In this document: one piece after another, positions 20,360 through 31,026 of the stretch
Layout of the letters: each line of letters starts with the position of its first letter
Position numbering within the stretch: position 1 is the first letter of the stretch
DNA from: Eublepharis macularius
Lineage: Eukaryota; Chordata; Lepidosauria; Squamata; Eublepharidae
Assembly (NCBI RefSeq): GCF_028583425.1
Contig: NC_072793.1
Coordinates: 171,159,681-171,223,680 of the forward strand
Length of the DNA stretch: 64,000 nt
Direction of reading: 5' to 3'
Made by a program: the position numbers and the translations under genes
Notes under the pieces: model-generated
The model's input: only the letters and a program-made list of their open reading frames with translations
Database searches by the model: none
What the model was told of the DNA's origin: nothing

Positions 20360-23300
20360 CTGACAGAATAAAGAGAGTAACCGCAAGCAAAGATTTAAAT
20401 GCAACCCAAAACAGTGCCAAAAACGTCAGGCAGGAAGCTCAATTGGCAACAAAACCCAGAAATACTTCCAGAGAGAAGCCAGAAAAAGATTTCAGAATAG
20501 CAGCTGAATATTCAATATCATTCACTATTGTCTGTAAGAGTCTGAAAGATAAAGAGCAAAACAGGATTCAGTGCCTTGGCACAAAGGCCAGAAAGTGTCC
20601 CTTGAACCTGTTTCCTCCAGGATCATTGATTTCTTTCTCCTCAATCTGGAATTTTGGTAAGCACAGAAGGGCCGATTCCAGACGACTAACCTGAAGGCGC
20701 TGCATGCCGCCATGTTCCGGATCGCGATGGGGAAAACGCGATATTTCGCGTTTTCCCCGTCACGATCCGGAACATGGCGGCATGCAGCGCCTTCAGGTTA
20801 GTCGTCTGGAATCGGCTCTGGTTCCCTAAATGAAATCATTTTTGGGTTGGCATTTCCACCCACAGCAATTCTCTGGAGGCTAATATTCATTTTTATTTAT
20901 TAATTTCATTTATACCCCGCCTTTCCCCGCAATGGAGACGAGCATTGCCAACAGGCGTGGAGAAAATTATCCTGCCTCTTGAATAGAGGCTGAATGTGTG
21001 GAAACAGACAGATGAATCACTGAACGGAGGGAAATTGCATCACAGGATAAAAAATGCCTCTAGTGCCAAGGGAGATTTTGCCATCTAGGTCCAGCTTTTC
21101 GACCTGCTCAGCCCCACCCTGTGTTAAAGGAGCTGCAACCTGGAGATGCTGTCTTTTGCCTGGAGAGACTTTGTTAGTTAATACTTTGATGTATTATAAT
21201 ATATTTCACATTTGTATTATAGTAGGATACCATTTCTGTTACCTGTCTGGGGTGTTCTTTTGAACAGAAAAGCAGGATATAAGTAAACAAACATACAAAT
21301 AAATCTGATTTATTCTCTATTAAAAGGACAGGACACTTTTTCTCCAAGCCAATGGACAATGATAATGGAGACCCCCCCCCAAAACAGCTTACACTGTTCT
21401 ACCCTCCTCAGTTTTATCCTCACAACAACAACCTTATGAGGTAGGTTAGGTTTAGCAGGTCTAATCGGCCCAAGGTTGCCCTGCAAGTTTATTCTTCTGG
21501 TCCTCTTTAAAATTCTTCCCCGTCCTTTCTCTAGGTTTAATTCAGAGATGATCCCATCTCAGTGATTTTTTTCTATCTCATCATTGTTCACCATCCCAAC
21601 TCTGCTTCCACAGGGCTAGGATTCTTTACACTGATCTTTATTTATTCTTTACATTGATCTTTATCTTTACATTGCTTTTGTCACTCCAGTGCATGCAGAG
21701 GTATGAACAACAGCAACAGAGGTCCCAAATGGCCATTTTAGCGCACTTTCCCATTGTTGGTCCCCTGTGGTCACCATTTTATACACTGCACTAATGGAAG
21801 GGTTTCTGCAGCCATTAAAAACAATCAGTAATTGCTATAGTGCTATCATATTAAAACTGTATAGTAATTACTGTTTTGGGTTTTTTTAATCCTCCAAAAG
21901 ATTGATGCGGGCGGGACCTATGAAAAAACATATCTTCCCATCCGGACGGCATGATAATGCACTTTGACTGCATACTTTTTTAAAAAATGGAACAAAGTTG
22001 ATTTGGGGAACATCAAAAGAGGACAGGAAAAAACCAGGAAAAGAATGCTTAGGAGATGGCATCTTGCGATTCGTTTTCATTTTCCTGGCCACGTCGGACG
22101 CTCCTCTCCGCAGGTCCAGGAGGAAACGTCCGAGCAGCCTGACCGGGCGGTTGACTCGTGAGGGTTAACCCCCAGGACTCCCAGTGAGGGAGGCAGGATC
22201 CGGAGCGCGGCGGGAAGAACCCCCTGAAAGCAATGCAGGGGGTAAATTGCCCGTTTGCTCCAACGGAGGCCGGCAGACTTGCGCAGCACATCGCGTGCAG
22301 CCGGGCCATGGAGAACGGAAATAAGCAGATTTAAGGTGAAAACCTGTAAGTAGCGAATCCCTTCTGATTTCTAAGCGTATGCGAAGGATTGGTGGAAGTT
22401 GAAGCTAAGAAGGTGCGGATTTCTTCCCCTTCACGGAGTTTCGGAACTTAGCTGGCGCCCCCCCCCTAAGATGGCGACGAAAAAGCAGAGCCCTGCAATG
22501 AGTAAATTGGTGATGGCGATGTTACAGGGGAAGGGGGAAACTTTGGAAGAGATGGTGAGACGAGCAGTCTTTGAAGCTATGCAGCCCTTTGTAGCGAAGT
22601 TAAATGAAATGGGGCAAAAGGTTGATTCAGTGGAAAGCGAAGTGAAAACCATTAAAGAAACAGCGTCTGGAGCAGAGCAGTCTGCACATGAAAACATAGT
22701 ACTCATGAAAGCAACAAGTAAAGAAGTGAAGCTCTTGGAGAATCAAATAATAGGATTGCAAGTGGACCGTGCCCAAACGGTACTGCGTCTTCAGAATGTA
22801 AAAGAGGAGCAAAGTGAAAATTTAAAAGATTTGGTGTTGGGACTTTTGGCGCCATTCGCAAAGGCAACTAAAGAAGGGTTAAAAAGCGATGTTTTGGAAG
22901 TTCCTCGGACATCTTCAAAGTATGCAACGAAGCGTCAGCTGCCTCGCGAGATTATTATTGATTTTTCTTCTAAGAAGACTCGGGACACCATCTTATATAA
23001 TTCGTACAATGTGGACTTGGACTATTTGGGCAACAAGGTTAAAATATTGAAGGATGTTCCATTTTTGGCTCGTAAAAGAAGATTTACGTATCAAAGACTT
23101 GCGGCTTTCCTGACGAAATGTGATGTAAAATACAAATGGTTGTTTCCGGAAGGCATTTGGTTCAGATATAAGGATCAAACCTACAAGATCACATCGGAAG
23201 TACAGCTGACAGACTTTTTGTCCAACCATCAGGAGTTTCAGCAAGAAGAAAGTTCAAAGTCTGAAGGGGAAAGTGGGGGGAGGAGAGAACGAGCGCAGCT

Positions 23301-23574
23301 CTTGCAGCTGCGCAAAGACAATTGAGACCAAGACGCGGGGGGTGGGAAGAAGACCTGATCCTGAATATAGTTTGTATTGTATAAGATCTACCAATCTGAT
23401 AGCATATTAGAAAGTTAACTTTTAAGAAAATTTGCAGCATGAAGGGAATACAAGACATGTAGAGTAGTGGGCGTTTTTTGTTTATATGTTGTTCTTCCCT
23501 TTTCCCCAGTCCCCCCTCTTTCCCTTATATCTTTGTAGTCGTTTGTAGTTTTTAATGTTAGATATTAAAAATAA

Positions 23575-23619
<45 letters not shown>

Positions 23620-26600
23620 GGAGATGGCATCTTGCAAATGCTGCAAAAAAGCAACAGTGCTACAGTTCACAACCAACAGTGAAGAAAAACCTCTGTGGGG
23701 AATAAACCTGAGGCTGTTTCCACATGGGTCATTTGCGCTCAGCTCGATACTCTTGAGAAGAGCTTTATTCTCCTGTTTTATCACAGCATTTTCATGCATT
23801 TGCCTACCGCCTGTGGTTTCCCTGGCTTTTCTCTGCTCCTTCTCAAGCCTGCTTTACTCCAAAATTTTGGGACAGATTGCAGTAAAGCCTGGATGGCTGC
23901 CATGTGGATAGGAAAGTCCAGATCTTCCTGGTCCTGCCTCGCACAACAGCCACTTACCTACCCCACCCCAGCCATGGGGGGCATCTTTGTTTCCGTTTTA
24001 AGCTACTGAATATAGTTCTAGCAATATAACTTTATAACAAACTGTTATCAGATTCCCTAAATTCACAGCTTTCATTTTAAAAAAAGCACGTATCTAGCCC
24101 TTTCTGTTGTGGAGATACAAGGGGAAAGGCACATCTCTGCAACAGAAAGGACGACAGATTTTTTTTTTTTAAATGAAAGCTGGGAATTCAGAGAACCTGA
24201 TACACAGGTTGCTATAATGTTATATTTCTAGTGTCAGATGTGCCCTGCTTATCTGCCATGTGTGCATATTATACTCTGTACTGTATTCTTGGCCTCTGAG
24301 AATGTGTAAAGAAATACTGTGTAACCGTCTAACTGTGAAGCTGTGAATCGCTTATCTTGCAGGTGGCTACTTTCACTTTCTCGACTGGCATGGGAAAGTG
24401 TCCTTGAAATGCTGGCTGGAACCATGTCTCCCTGAGACATGAAATGAGCTCATCCTCGTCGTCCCCTCCCCTACCCCATCCAACCTCCCAGGCCCTGTGC
24501 ACCTAAATTCTAATGGTCCTTATCCCAGGGCGGGAACCTTGCCCTATAACTAACATTGTTTTCCCCCTTTACGTCACTTCTGCCAATGCTGTTGTCTGAG
24601 TGCACTGATACCGATGGATCTCTAATAAAGAAACTTTAACTGGACTCTTGAAGTGTCTGCAGTGAAGTAACTGGGGATCTAACTAGCAGAGCCTGACATC
24701 TAGCACTCTATATTCAGTTGCCAATTTTTTAAAAAGCCCTGATGCTGTGGGTAGATGGAAGGTGGCTGCTCCCAGGGGAAGTGGGCAGGACAACTATGGG
24801 GAAACCTGCCATGTGGAAGCTCCATTGTCATTGCACTGTATCAGCAGCCATAGTGGTAATGAGAAAACGACAAATGCCTGTCCCCATATGGAAAACACCC
24901 AACCTCACAACCTCTGTTCTCACTGGGTACCAAGCGCTCTAGCCCTCCCATCCTGGCCACAAGAGTTCAAGCCTTCTAACACTTTGTTTATCACCCCCCC
25001 AGGTTATTTATTGATTTATCTTCATTTATACCTAACCTTTCTCCCCACCGGGGAGCCAAAGTGGCTAACGTAACTCCATTTTATCCTCACATCAACCCTG
25101 TGAGGTAGGTCTGGCTGAAAGGATGAGAATGGCCAAAGGTCACCCAGCAAGCTTTCCTGTAAGAGTGGAGATTCAAACCTGGATCTCCCAGATCACAGAC
25201 TCTGTAACCACTATACCAAACTGGCTCTCAAGCATATTTGGCACACACATTTTGTCTCCCCAGCCAGATCAGCCTTTAGGGAAAGGAACATTAGTAAGCA
25301 ATCCTGAACAGCAAAATGACACCCCAGACTACCTCTGCCACCCAGCTTGCCAGTAGCATCCCAAGAGGCAAAACTGATGTTTCCAGGGTGAGTCAGTACT
25401 GTGCAAAATACACCCTACACCTAACCTAGCTTTCCTTTCTCACCATCCAAAAGTGCCCCCACCCTGTCTCGATCAAGCTTCTGTTTGTCTCCCATATTTA
25501 GACCCTCCCTGATTTCAGGCCACTGCTGGGGACCTCCACCGGTTTTTGCCAACTGAAGGAAAGTGGGAGGCTTACCTAGAGAAGCCACAGTCCCATAATT
25601 CTCCACCATGATTTCCCTGTGCAGAGCCCGTTGGCATGGATCCAGCAGAGCCCACTCCTCCTCTGTGAAGCACACAACCACCTCCTCAAAGGAGACTGGA
25701 CCCTGAAAGGAGAAGGAAACATGTTCTCCCACAGATAATGGACTGCAGGGGTCCTCAACTTTTTTGTGTCTGTGGGCACCTCTGGAATTCTGACAGAGTG
25801 TGGTGAGGGCGGCCACAAAATGGCAGCCACAGGAGGCACAGCCAGCCACAAAATGGCTGCTGCAGCTTATCTTCAGTCATACAATGAAGATCCTTTTGCT
25901 GTAGTGGCAGCTACTGTCTTGAAATTTCTCCTGCAGGCTCCCAAATGAAAATCCATGGCAGTCCCTGCCTGCCCAGAGGAAATTTTTAATAGAAGGAAAA
26001 GTAGATGTTTGGGGGCCAGAGGTACCCAAGCCGTCCCTGGCCTGTCCCACCCTTACCTGTTCTGGCTGCACCAAGGCAGTCTCAACTCCATCACAATGAG
26101 CAGAAAATTCAGGGCTTAAAGCTGGCCCATCACCTGTTGAGCAGACAAAGATAGAAGGAAGATGTTTTATTCTTTATGCTCATGCTATCTGAGAACTACC
26201 AACTACAAGACACATCAGTAAATGGTCAAACCTATGAGAGTCTTCTGGGGAGATATGGATAGAAGCTAACAAACAAAATCTCCCCCTCAATTAGAAACGT
26301 ATACAGTCTTTGAAGAATAAATTAATAATAATAACCGATTTAACATTTCTCTAATTCAGTGCATAAAATATACAAAGTGCTCAGTGCATATGTTATTCAA
26401 TAAATAAAGTTAAATTTAATTTAATTTAATTTATTCAGTTTATACTCTGCCCTCCCCACACCAGCAGGCTCAGGGTGGATCACAACAAAGCTTAAAAACA
26501 CATTTCCCAGTTCAGGCCATTATCTGTCCCTTCTTGAAAAATATATACCGTAAATATTCAGCTCAGAAAACACAATGCATCAACGAATCATACAACATGA

Positions 26601-29207
26601 AATTACTCATAAGAAGTCCTCAGTACATTCCGTGCATAATTAGGCTGGAATAACTTCTCAATTTGAAATTATTTCTCCTGATGTGTAATCATAGACAGTC
26701 TGTTAATTTTATTGTATATATTTTTCAAAAAGGGACAGATTTAATTCTATTTATTGGATGTATTTATTGAACTGTATTTATCATATGCACTGAGCACTTT
26801 GTACACTTTATGCACTGAGTTAGAGAAATTTATTCTTCAAAGACTATATACGTTTCTAATTGAGGGAGAGACGTCAATAAATGGACCTGCCTCTCAGATT
26901 GATAAATGTGCTGCCTTTGGTCTGTAGAGGATCAACTGCCGGTCAGTTTCATCAGATAAGCCCGAGGCCTGGTGTTATAAAAGAGGATGAAGCATCTCTC
27001 CCCCTCAGCCTTCACTGAACCGTACAGTCGCCTCTCACGTATGCTTCCCACTTTGGGAAGGGAAAGATAATCTCCATCCCCTTCTCCTGAACCTTTCCTA
27101 GTTCTGTGGTGTCCTTTCAGAGACGGGGAACGTGGAATGGACCAGCACTACCAGCCAAGCTGAATCACAGATTTGCTAAAGCTCCTTCGAGTACAGGCAA
27201 TGTTCAATCCTTTTCCTAATATTCCCTTTTTACATGCAATTTTCTGACGCGTGTGTCTGAAGTGGGTGAACCCTCTGGCCACCGTTCCAGGTGCTACTAA
27301 CAGCCACCCAGACCCCTAGCAGCCCTCCTAGAGGGTTACAACCCACCTATTTTATATGAGACTTCCCAGTCTCTGGGTTCTTAGTCTGGAGGACCCTGCA
27401 CACGGTAAGTCAGACACTCGAGACACAGACATAAAACGAAGGTAGTTATTTATTGCGTTAGGAGAGTGTTTGCAGCATAGCAGTAACCACTCTCAAGGCA
27501 TAAGCAATGGCAAATAAAACAAAAAACAATTTTATTCTATTCTGGCTAAAAGCTGACTAGCTAGACACATGACTAACTAACTTGTCTTCTCTGGTGGTTC
27601 GAGTGCTCATACTCACAACACTGTCCAAACCCCATGCCAGGCAGCTCAGGTTGTTTCAGGCCCGACAGGGCACAAAGTTTCTCACATGCTGGTACAAGAG
27701 CGTCAAGGCAAGACGGTCAAGCCAAGTCCTGGTGAGAGTGCAGTCAATTTAGGGTGCAGCGAGGAGCCAACTTTTTTAGCAGTGACAGCCAATCAGAAGT
27801 CACTTGCCATCAGCATTGCTAGGCTGAGACAGAGAAAGAGGACGTGCGGAAACCAAGACTCCCTTTCTGTCAAGGCCGCCTTGTCTGAGCAACGGCACAC
27901 AGGTGCAACTAATTAACTGGGTGGCAGGCCAAAACTGGACCTGAGAGATCTCAGGAGCCTGAACAAAAATGCTCTAAATAGGCTTACATGTGCACTTCTA
28001 GACAGCGTGCTGAGCCAACGTCTTCATTAATGTATCCACCAAGACCCCAACATCACTTTCCTATTTAATCTCTGCCAAGGATTCCTTTTTTGGCCCAAGT
28101 TTTAGTTGCTGCTATGAACATATAATATTGTGTGGGAGAGGCCAGAAGCACAACCGTCTCCCTCTCATAACTCAAGGGAAGACCCAAGCACCACCCTGGA
28201 TTCTAGGCACAGGAAGGAAAGAGAAACCAGGTCAAGAGAAGCTGTTAAATCCTTACCCAGTGAGACAACTGCATCTTGGTCACCCTCTTCCACGACCCAC
28301 CTCAACGGTGGCCTCAGGCTGCTTTCTGACTGAGCGTTCTCCATCTTGGGGGAATGAGCTGCGGTCGTGTCTGATAAAGGCCCCTGCTCCAGAAAGAACA
28401 TATCAGGATCCCCACAGGGAAATGGCGGGGGGTGTTTAAAATAAACTAACGTGGGCCTTAAAGGTTTTATTTTATTTATGAGGGCCATGAAAGCGGCTAA
28501 CAAAGTTGAAACACACATAATGAAATCACATCTTAAAAACCATTAAAACCAACAAAATATGCCTCATTAAAACTGGAGTTAAAATATATATATAACAAAA
28601 CATCAAGACAACAATAAAAGCATTGGACAGGAAGTGAGATTTCTAAAAAAAAGATTGGGATACGGGTGAATTTTAGCCCATCCTTCCTTGTTTGAAATAT
28701 TAACCCCCACACATTCCCTGGACAAAGTGCTCTCACCTGCTCTTCTTGCTTCTTCCCCTCGGCCTGCTTCTGGAGGAAGCCTTCTGCCAGGGCCACCGCC
28801 TGGGAACAGGTGTCTGGCCTGCATTCTTGGACCCAGCTCTGGATCTCCGAGGGTAGGATAACCAGAAACTGCTCCAGGATCACCAGGTCCAGCATCTCTT
28901 TCTTCGTGTGTTGTTCTGGCTTCAGCCACTGGTGGCAAAGATTGTGGAGATGTTTGCAAACCTCACGGGGCCCTTTGGCCTCCTGATAGGGGAACTGCCG
29001 GAACTGCAGGCACTGTGCGTTGGCGCTGACGGTGTCCTCTTCCGGAAACGTCTGCATGCTTCTTTCACAGATTCCCCCACTTCTTCCAGCTTGGATCGCA
29101 ACAGGCCCTTGGGATGCTCCAAGGCAAGATTCTTTCTCTTCTGTTTTCAACCCCTGCTCCAGAGCTGCCTCCGATAAGGCCCAGCAATCCCCTCCTGCTT
29201 TTGACAT
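19323..29207 (-). CDS. SCAN-KRAB zinc-finger gene 3, complete
   Basis: Exons on the minus strand: 29207-28737 (SCAN, 157 codons from MSKAGGDCW), 28344-28257 and 26133-26057 (linkers), 25702-25576 (KRAB-A) and 20359-19323 (spacer, fingers and stop). The splice phases close exactly and predict 599 residues. The first linker may instead begin at 28329, which also keeps frame. Order: SCAN, KRAB-A, acidic spacer ([14 protein letters not shown]), nine full C2H2 fingers and a final finger with its second cysteine replaced (KCPDFG). It is predicted to be a nuclear repressor like its paralogues. Its introns are the most repeat-loaded of the cluster: an ORF1-only L1, a foldback palindrome, a solo LTR and several SINEs lie between the KRAB-A and finger exons or close by. 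The orthologue is not recognised. Confidence 0.86.
20669..20818. mobile_element. Foldback palindrome element, copy 2
   Basis: A 150-bp palindrome with arms GGCCGATTCCAGACGACTAA and inverse. The core GGGGAAAACGCGATATTTCG is completed by its mirror, so the centre forms a perfect hairpin. It is shorter than copy 1 and has different arm sequence, but the terminal and core motifs are the same. Confidence 0.75.
21368..21500 (-). repeat. tRNA-derived SINE fragment, minus copy
   Basis: TTATCCTCACAACAACAACC and TATGAGGTAGGTTAGG identify it; the tRNA-like head is absent. A small fragment of the same tail (TTTATACCCCGCCTTTCCCC) lies at 20908. Confidence 0.55.
21501..22050. other. Spacer without recognised feature
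   Basis: AT-rich intronic sequence of gene 3. It ends at the target site of the L1-type insertion. Confidence 0.35.
22471..23325 (+). CDS. L1 ORF1p-type RNA-binding protein, intact
   Basis: The 284 residues start at [12 protein letters not shown]; an in-frame ATG 24 codons upstream is less likely because it sits in the GC-rich leader. The layout is that of L1 ORF1p: a coiled coil (about residues 35-105, heptads around [14 protein letters not shown] and [16 protein letters not shown]), an RRM ([20 protein letters not shown] to [18 protein letters not shown]), and a C-terminal domain ([31 protein letters not shown]). The tail is low-complexity and charged. By family it forms trimers that coat element RNA. 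No stop or frameshift interrupts it. The RRM begins with the R-L-QN-V pattern usual for the family. Confidence 0.9.
   Translation: MATKKQSPAMSKLVMAMLQGKGETLEEMVRRAVFEAMQPFVAKLNEMGQKVDSVESEVKTIKETASGAEQSAHENIVLMKATSKEVKLLENQIIGLQVDRAQTVLRLQNVKEEQSENLKDLVLGLLAPFAKATKEGLKSDVLEVPRTSSKYATKRQLPREIIIDFSSKKTRDTILYNSYNVDLDYLGNKVKILKDVPFLARKRRFTYQRLAAFLTKCDVKYKWLFPEGIWFRYKDQTYKITSEVQLTDFLSNHQEFQQEESSKSEGESGGRRERAQLLQLRKDN
23579..23614. repeat. (AT)n microsatellite at L1 3' end
   Basis: About 17 AT repeats form the 3' tail of the L1-type element. Confidence 0.9.
23712..24899. mobile_element. Long foldback DNA element split by a solo LTR
   Basis: The outer ends GGCTGTTTCCACATGGG and (inverse) GGTGTTTTCCATATGGGG match. 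Inner segments ACTGAATATAG and TTCACAGCTTTCATTTTAAA are mirrored by CTATATTCAGT and AAATGAAAGCTGGGAATTC. The LTR at 24232-24698 interrupts the right half. Without it the element is about 720 bp. It has no transposase. The end sequence resembles the GGCCGTTTCCACA ends of the small palindromes. Confidence 0.55.
24232..24698 (+). mobile_element. Solo LTR of an endogenous retrovirus (fossil)
   Basis: It starts TGTCAG and ends CTGACA, with the 5-bp target duplication TCTAG on both sides (24227-24231, 24699-24703) and an AATAAAG polyadenylation signal about 70 bp before the end. No internal region remains, so it is the product of LTR-LTR recombination. The intact duplication suggests moderate age. 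It is nested in the foldback element. Confidence 0.75.
25003..25245 (-). repeat. tRNA-derived SINE, minus copy
   Basis: Full-length pattern: TTCATTTATACCTAACCTTTC, CATCAACCCTGTGAGGTAGG, GGTCACCCAGCAAGC and CTCTGTAACCACTATACC. Confidence 0.7.
25576..25702 (-). CDS. KRAB-A box exon, gene 3
   Basis: The 127-bp exon encodes [37 protein letters not shown] and TVASLG. The A-box landmarks are kept, with IMVENY in place of VMLENY. The donor is CTAG|GTAAGC-type. Confidence 0.9.
25746..25935. mobile_element. hAT-type MITE fragment (CAGGGGTCCTCAAC)
   Basis: It begins CAGGGGTCCTCAACTTTTTT and contains GGGCGGCCACAAAATGGC and CACAAAATGGCTGC. It is the same family as 17623-17869; the right end is uncertain. 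Confidence 0.45.
26057..26133 (-). CDS. Second linker exon, gene 3
   Basis: The 77-bp exon lies between TGCTCAACAG and GTAAGG and reads [20 protein letters not shown] then LVQPEQ. It keeps the phase and the Q(P/L)(D/E)Q end of its paralogues. Confidence 0.75.
26272..26876. mobile_element. AT-rich foldback element with internal insertion
   Basis: The left arm TCTCCCCCTCAATTAGAAACG...GTCTTTGAAGAATAAATT is mirrored by AATTTATTCTTCAAAGACTA...CGTTTCTAATTGAGGGAGAG. An inner segment CAAAGTGCTCAGTGCATATG is mirrored by CATATGCACTGAGCACTTTG. A LINE-tail-like piece (CTGCCCTCCCCACACCAGC) lies in the loop. Confidence 0.65.
27016..28052 (-). mobile_element. Possible solo LTR (fossil), about 1 kb
   Basis: The stretch has TG and CA ends and a 4-bp direct repeat TCAC (27012-27015, 28053-28056). 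Read on the minus strand it has AATAAA about 450 bp before its end and an LTR-like composition. No coding region is present. The boundaries could be coincidental, so this is a tentative call. Confidence 0.35.
28257..28344 (-). CDS. First linker exon, gene 3
   Basis: It reads [20 protein letters not shown] then GDQDAVVSL before GTAAGG. The acceptor is either CATTCCCCCAAG (88 bp) or ACGCTCAG (73 bp); both fit the phase. Confidence 0.65.
28455..28640. repeat. LINE 3'-tail repeat (CR1-like)
   Basis: AAATCACATCTTAAAAACC, CATTAAAACCAACAAAATATG and AAAACATCAAGACAACAATA are shared with the better copy at 62.45 kb. Confidence 0.45.
28737..29207 (-). CDS. SCAN domain exon, gene 3
   Basis: The SCAN domain runs from [20 protein letters not shown] through [20 protein letters not shown] and [20 protein letters not shown] to [19 protein letters not shown]. 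The donor is GAGCAG|GTGAGA. The start at [19 protein letters not shown] aligns with the N terminus of the gene 1 SCAN exon ([10 protein letters not shown]). It is the most diverged of the four SCAN exons ([19 protein letters not shown]). Confidence 0.88.
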
Positions 29208-29369
29208 GTTCTTCGTTGATCCAACTAGAGGCGTCCCTAAGTCCAAGCAAGCCAAGACATTAGCCCCAGATTGGGAATTCAAGACCAAAGCTGGCGGTGG
29301 TTCTAGCTTGCAATCTGGTAAGGTCTCTATACAAAAGGCAGGCAAACATTTGAGAACACCAGAAGAGCC

Positions 29370-29580
29370 CTGCTAGAGCAGACCAGCGGCCCATCTAGTC
29401 CAGAATACCGTCTCACACAGAGGCCAACTAATTACTCTGGAGGGCCAACAACAGGACATAGAGGCTGACTGCCTCTGAATATGAAGGTTTCTTTTGGTCC
29501 CTATTTCTAGTAGCCATTAGTTGATCTTTCCTCCACGAATGCACCTAATTCCCTCTTAGAGCCATTTTAGGGTTCTAAAA
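29370..29580. repeat. Interspersed repeat of unknown family
   Basis: The phrases CGGCCCATCTAGTCCAGAAT, CTCTGGAGGGCCAACAACAG and GTAGCCATTAGTTGATCTTTC are typical of a widespread squamate repeat that I recognise but cannot name with certainty. Confidence 0.4.
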
Positions 29581-29639
29581 GAAAATGTAAACTGGGAGAG
29601 GAGTGTCTCGTCTCTTCGTTTATCCTGCCTCTATTGAAG

Positions 29640-29745
29640 ACAGCTCGGGGGTCCTTTTAGAGAGAGACTGGCCTGTGCGGCTGTCAGAGGATTTGAACTT
29701 GGGTCTCCCCACAGATGGGTTGTCTCTAACCACTCTATGTCCCTC
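29640..29745 (-). repeat. tRNA-derived SINE fragment
   Basis: The head-proximal part GGATTTGAACTTGGGTCTCCC with TCTCTAACCACTCTATG is on the minus strand. Confidence 0.45.
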
Positions 29746-30145
29746 TCTCTGAGTTCCTTTGACCCCTCCCTTCCCAATAGGTTCTTTTACAATCCCCTTC
29801 TCAGAAGCCCCCAGCCAGAATCCCTCTCACCCCACCCGTATGCTTACTGAAGATAAAAGTAAACCAGTTTGAATCTGGTTTCCCCTGTCTAAATTCATAG
29901 GAAGCATATGTACCCCACTTCATTGCAGAAAAACACCTCAGATTTCCAGAGGCCCTGTAGGGTAAATTGTGTGTGGGGGGGGGGGGAGTGCAATCTCCCC
30001 CTCTCAGCAAAAGCACCGCCCCCCTGAGTTTTTTGTTTCTATTTTTTGGCTGAGCCTGAACACCCCCTTCCCCTTCTGTTTATTGTCTTTCTTGCATTTT
30101 CCATCCCCGGGATTCTCCAACCCCGCAAATGAATTTTCAACTCAC

Positions 30146-30265
30146 CAGTTCCTCTATAGGAAAATCAATGTCTCCTTTCCCCCCACCCACCCTTGGGATG
30201 AGGGAGAGGGGGCTGCAGAGCAGAAAGATGCCTCTCTAGCAATCCCAAAATCGTTTGTTTAACTC
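30146..30265 (-). promoter_or_regulatory. Putative non-coding first exon and promoter, gene 3
   Basis: An ACTG|GTGAGT donor at 30146 lies about 0.9 kb upstream of the SCAN exon. The conserved block reads AGCAGAAAGATGCCTCTCTAG here, the least preserved of the four at the GGAAG position. Confidence 0.45.
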
Positions 30266-30334
30266 TTAAATAGAAAGCAAGGCTGCTGTCTCTTGCCGTA
30301 GGGAGCAGTGAAGTATGGAAGTGTTGATCCCGGT

Positions 30335-30546
30335 GCACGCCAGAATGGATTGCCAACTCTGGCCTGGGAAATTCCTGATGATTTTTTTTAGGGTGTGTGT
30401 GCTTGCAAAGCGGGGGAACTTGGGGAGGATTTCACCTAGAATCTATGGTATACCATAGAGTTTGCCCCTGAAGCTCCTATATCCTCCAGAAGTGACCTCT
30501 GTAGTTTGGAGATCAGTTGTAAATTCTGGGAGGTTGGCACCCCTAA
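30335..30546. mobile_element. TAGGGTTGCC-family MITE, diverged copy
   Basis: GGATTGCCAACTCTGGCCTG at one end, GGCACCCCTAAG at the other, and GTAGTTTGGAGATCAGTTGT inside match 30802-31026. Confidence 0.6.
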
Positions 30547-30801
30547 GTTCTGAGGAGTCAGCAACGCAAGGCCACCACTTGATTGACAGGACTGCAAAAG
30601 AGCCTGAACAAACTTAAGACAAAATGTACAGGGGTATGAGAGAAAGGCGCTTTAGGCTGTTGAAACAAGCCCTCACACTTTTGCTGTGAGATTCCAGTGT
30701 CAGTATCCTGCCCCACCACTGTTCATACAAATGTATGGGTGTTAAATTGTGGGTTCAAACATGAAGTAATTCAACAGCTCTTTATTTGTCAGGAACACAA
30801 C

Positions 30802-31026
30802 TAGGGTTGCCAGCTCCAAGTTGGGAAATTCCTGGAGATCTGGGGGTTGAAACCTGGAGAAAGTGAGGTTTGGGGAGGAAAAGGACCTTGACATGGCATA
30901 ATTCCATAGAGTCCACCCCCCCCCCCCAAAGCAGCCATTTTCTCCAGGTGAACTGATCTCTGTGGCCTGGAGACCAGTTGTAATTCTGGGAGATCTCCAG
31001 CCACTACCTGGAGGCTGGCAACCCTA
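30802..31026. mobile_element. hAT-type MITE (TAGGGTTGCCAGC family), 225 bp
   Basis: Terminal inverted repeats TAGGGTTGCCAGC...GCTGGCAACCCTA carry a perfect 8-bp target duplication AACACAAC (30794-30801, 31027-31034). The interior is non-coding. This copy defines the family, of which fragments occur at 6.4, 10.7, 13.4, 30.3, 45.2 and 54.1 kb. Confidence 0.85.

Larger units (their letters stand above)
22068..23618 (+). mobile_element. ORF1-only L1 (HAL1-like) retrotransposon with target-site duplication
   Basis: The 17-bp sequence AGGAGATGGCATCTTGC occurs at 22051-22067 and again, perfectly, at 23619-23635. Between the copies lie a GC-rich 5' region (about 400 bp), one intact ORF (22471-23325), about 250 bp of 3' region and an AT-rich tail ending in (AT)n and AAAA. 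No reverse-transcriptase ORF2 is present or even partial. Its ends are defined and its ORF is open, so this is a complete half-L1 unit mobilised in trans, not a 5'-truncated L1. The perfect duplication implies recent insertion. It lies in the gene 3 intron, antisense to the gene. Confidence 0.85.

Noticed and set aside
22399-22470. In-frame ATG upstream of the L1 ORF1 start
   Set aside because: It lies in the GC-rich leader. The ATG at 22471 better fits the usual N terminus of the family.
26272-26876. Possible CRISPR-like or phage-like repeat structure
   Set aside because: The mirrored segments are a eukaryotic foldback element. The genome is a vertebrate's, so CRISPR arrays are not expected.
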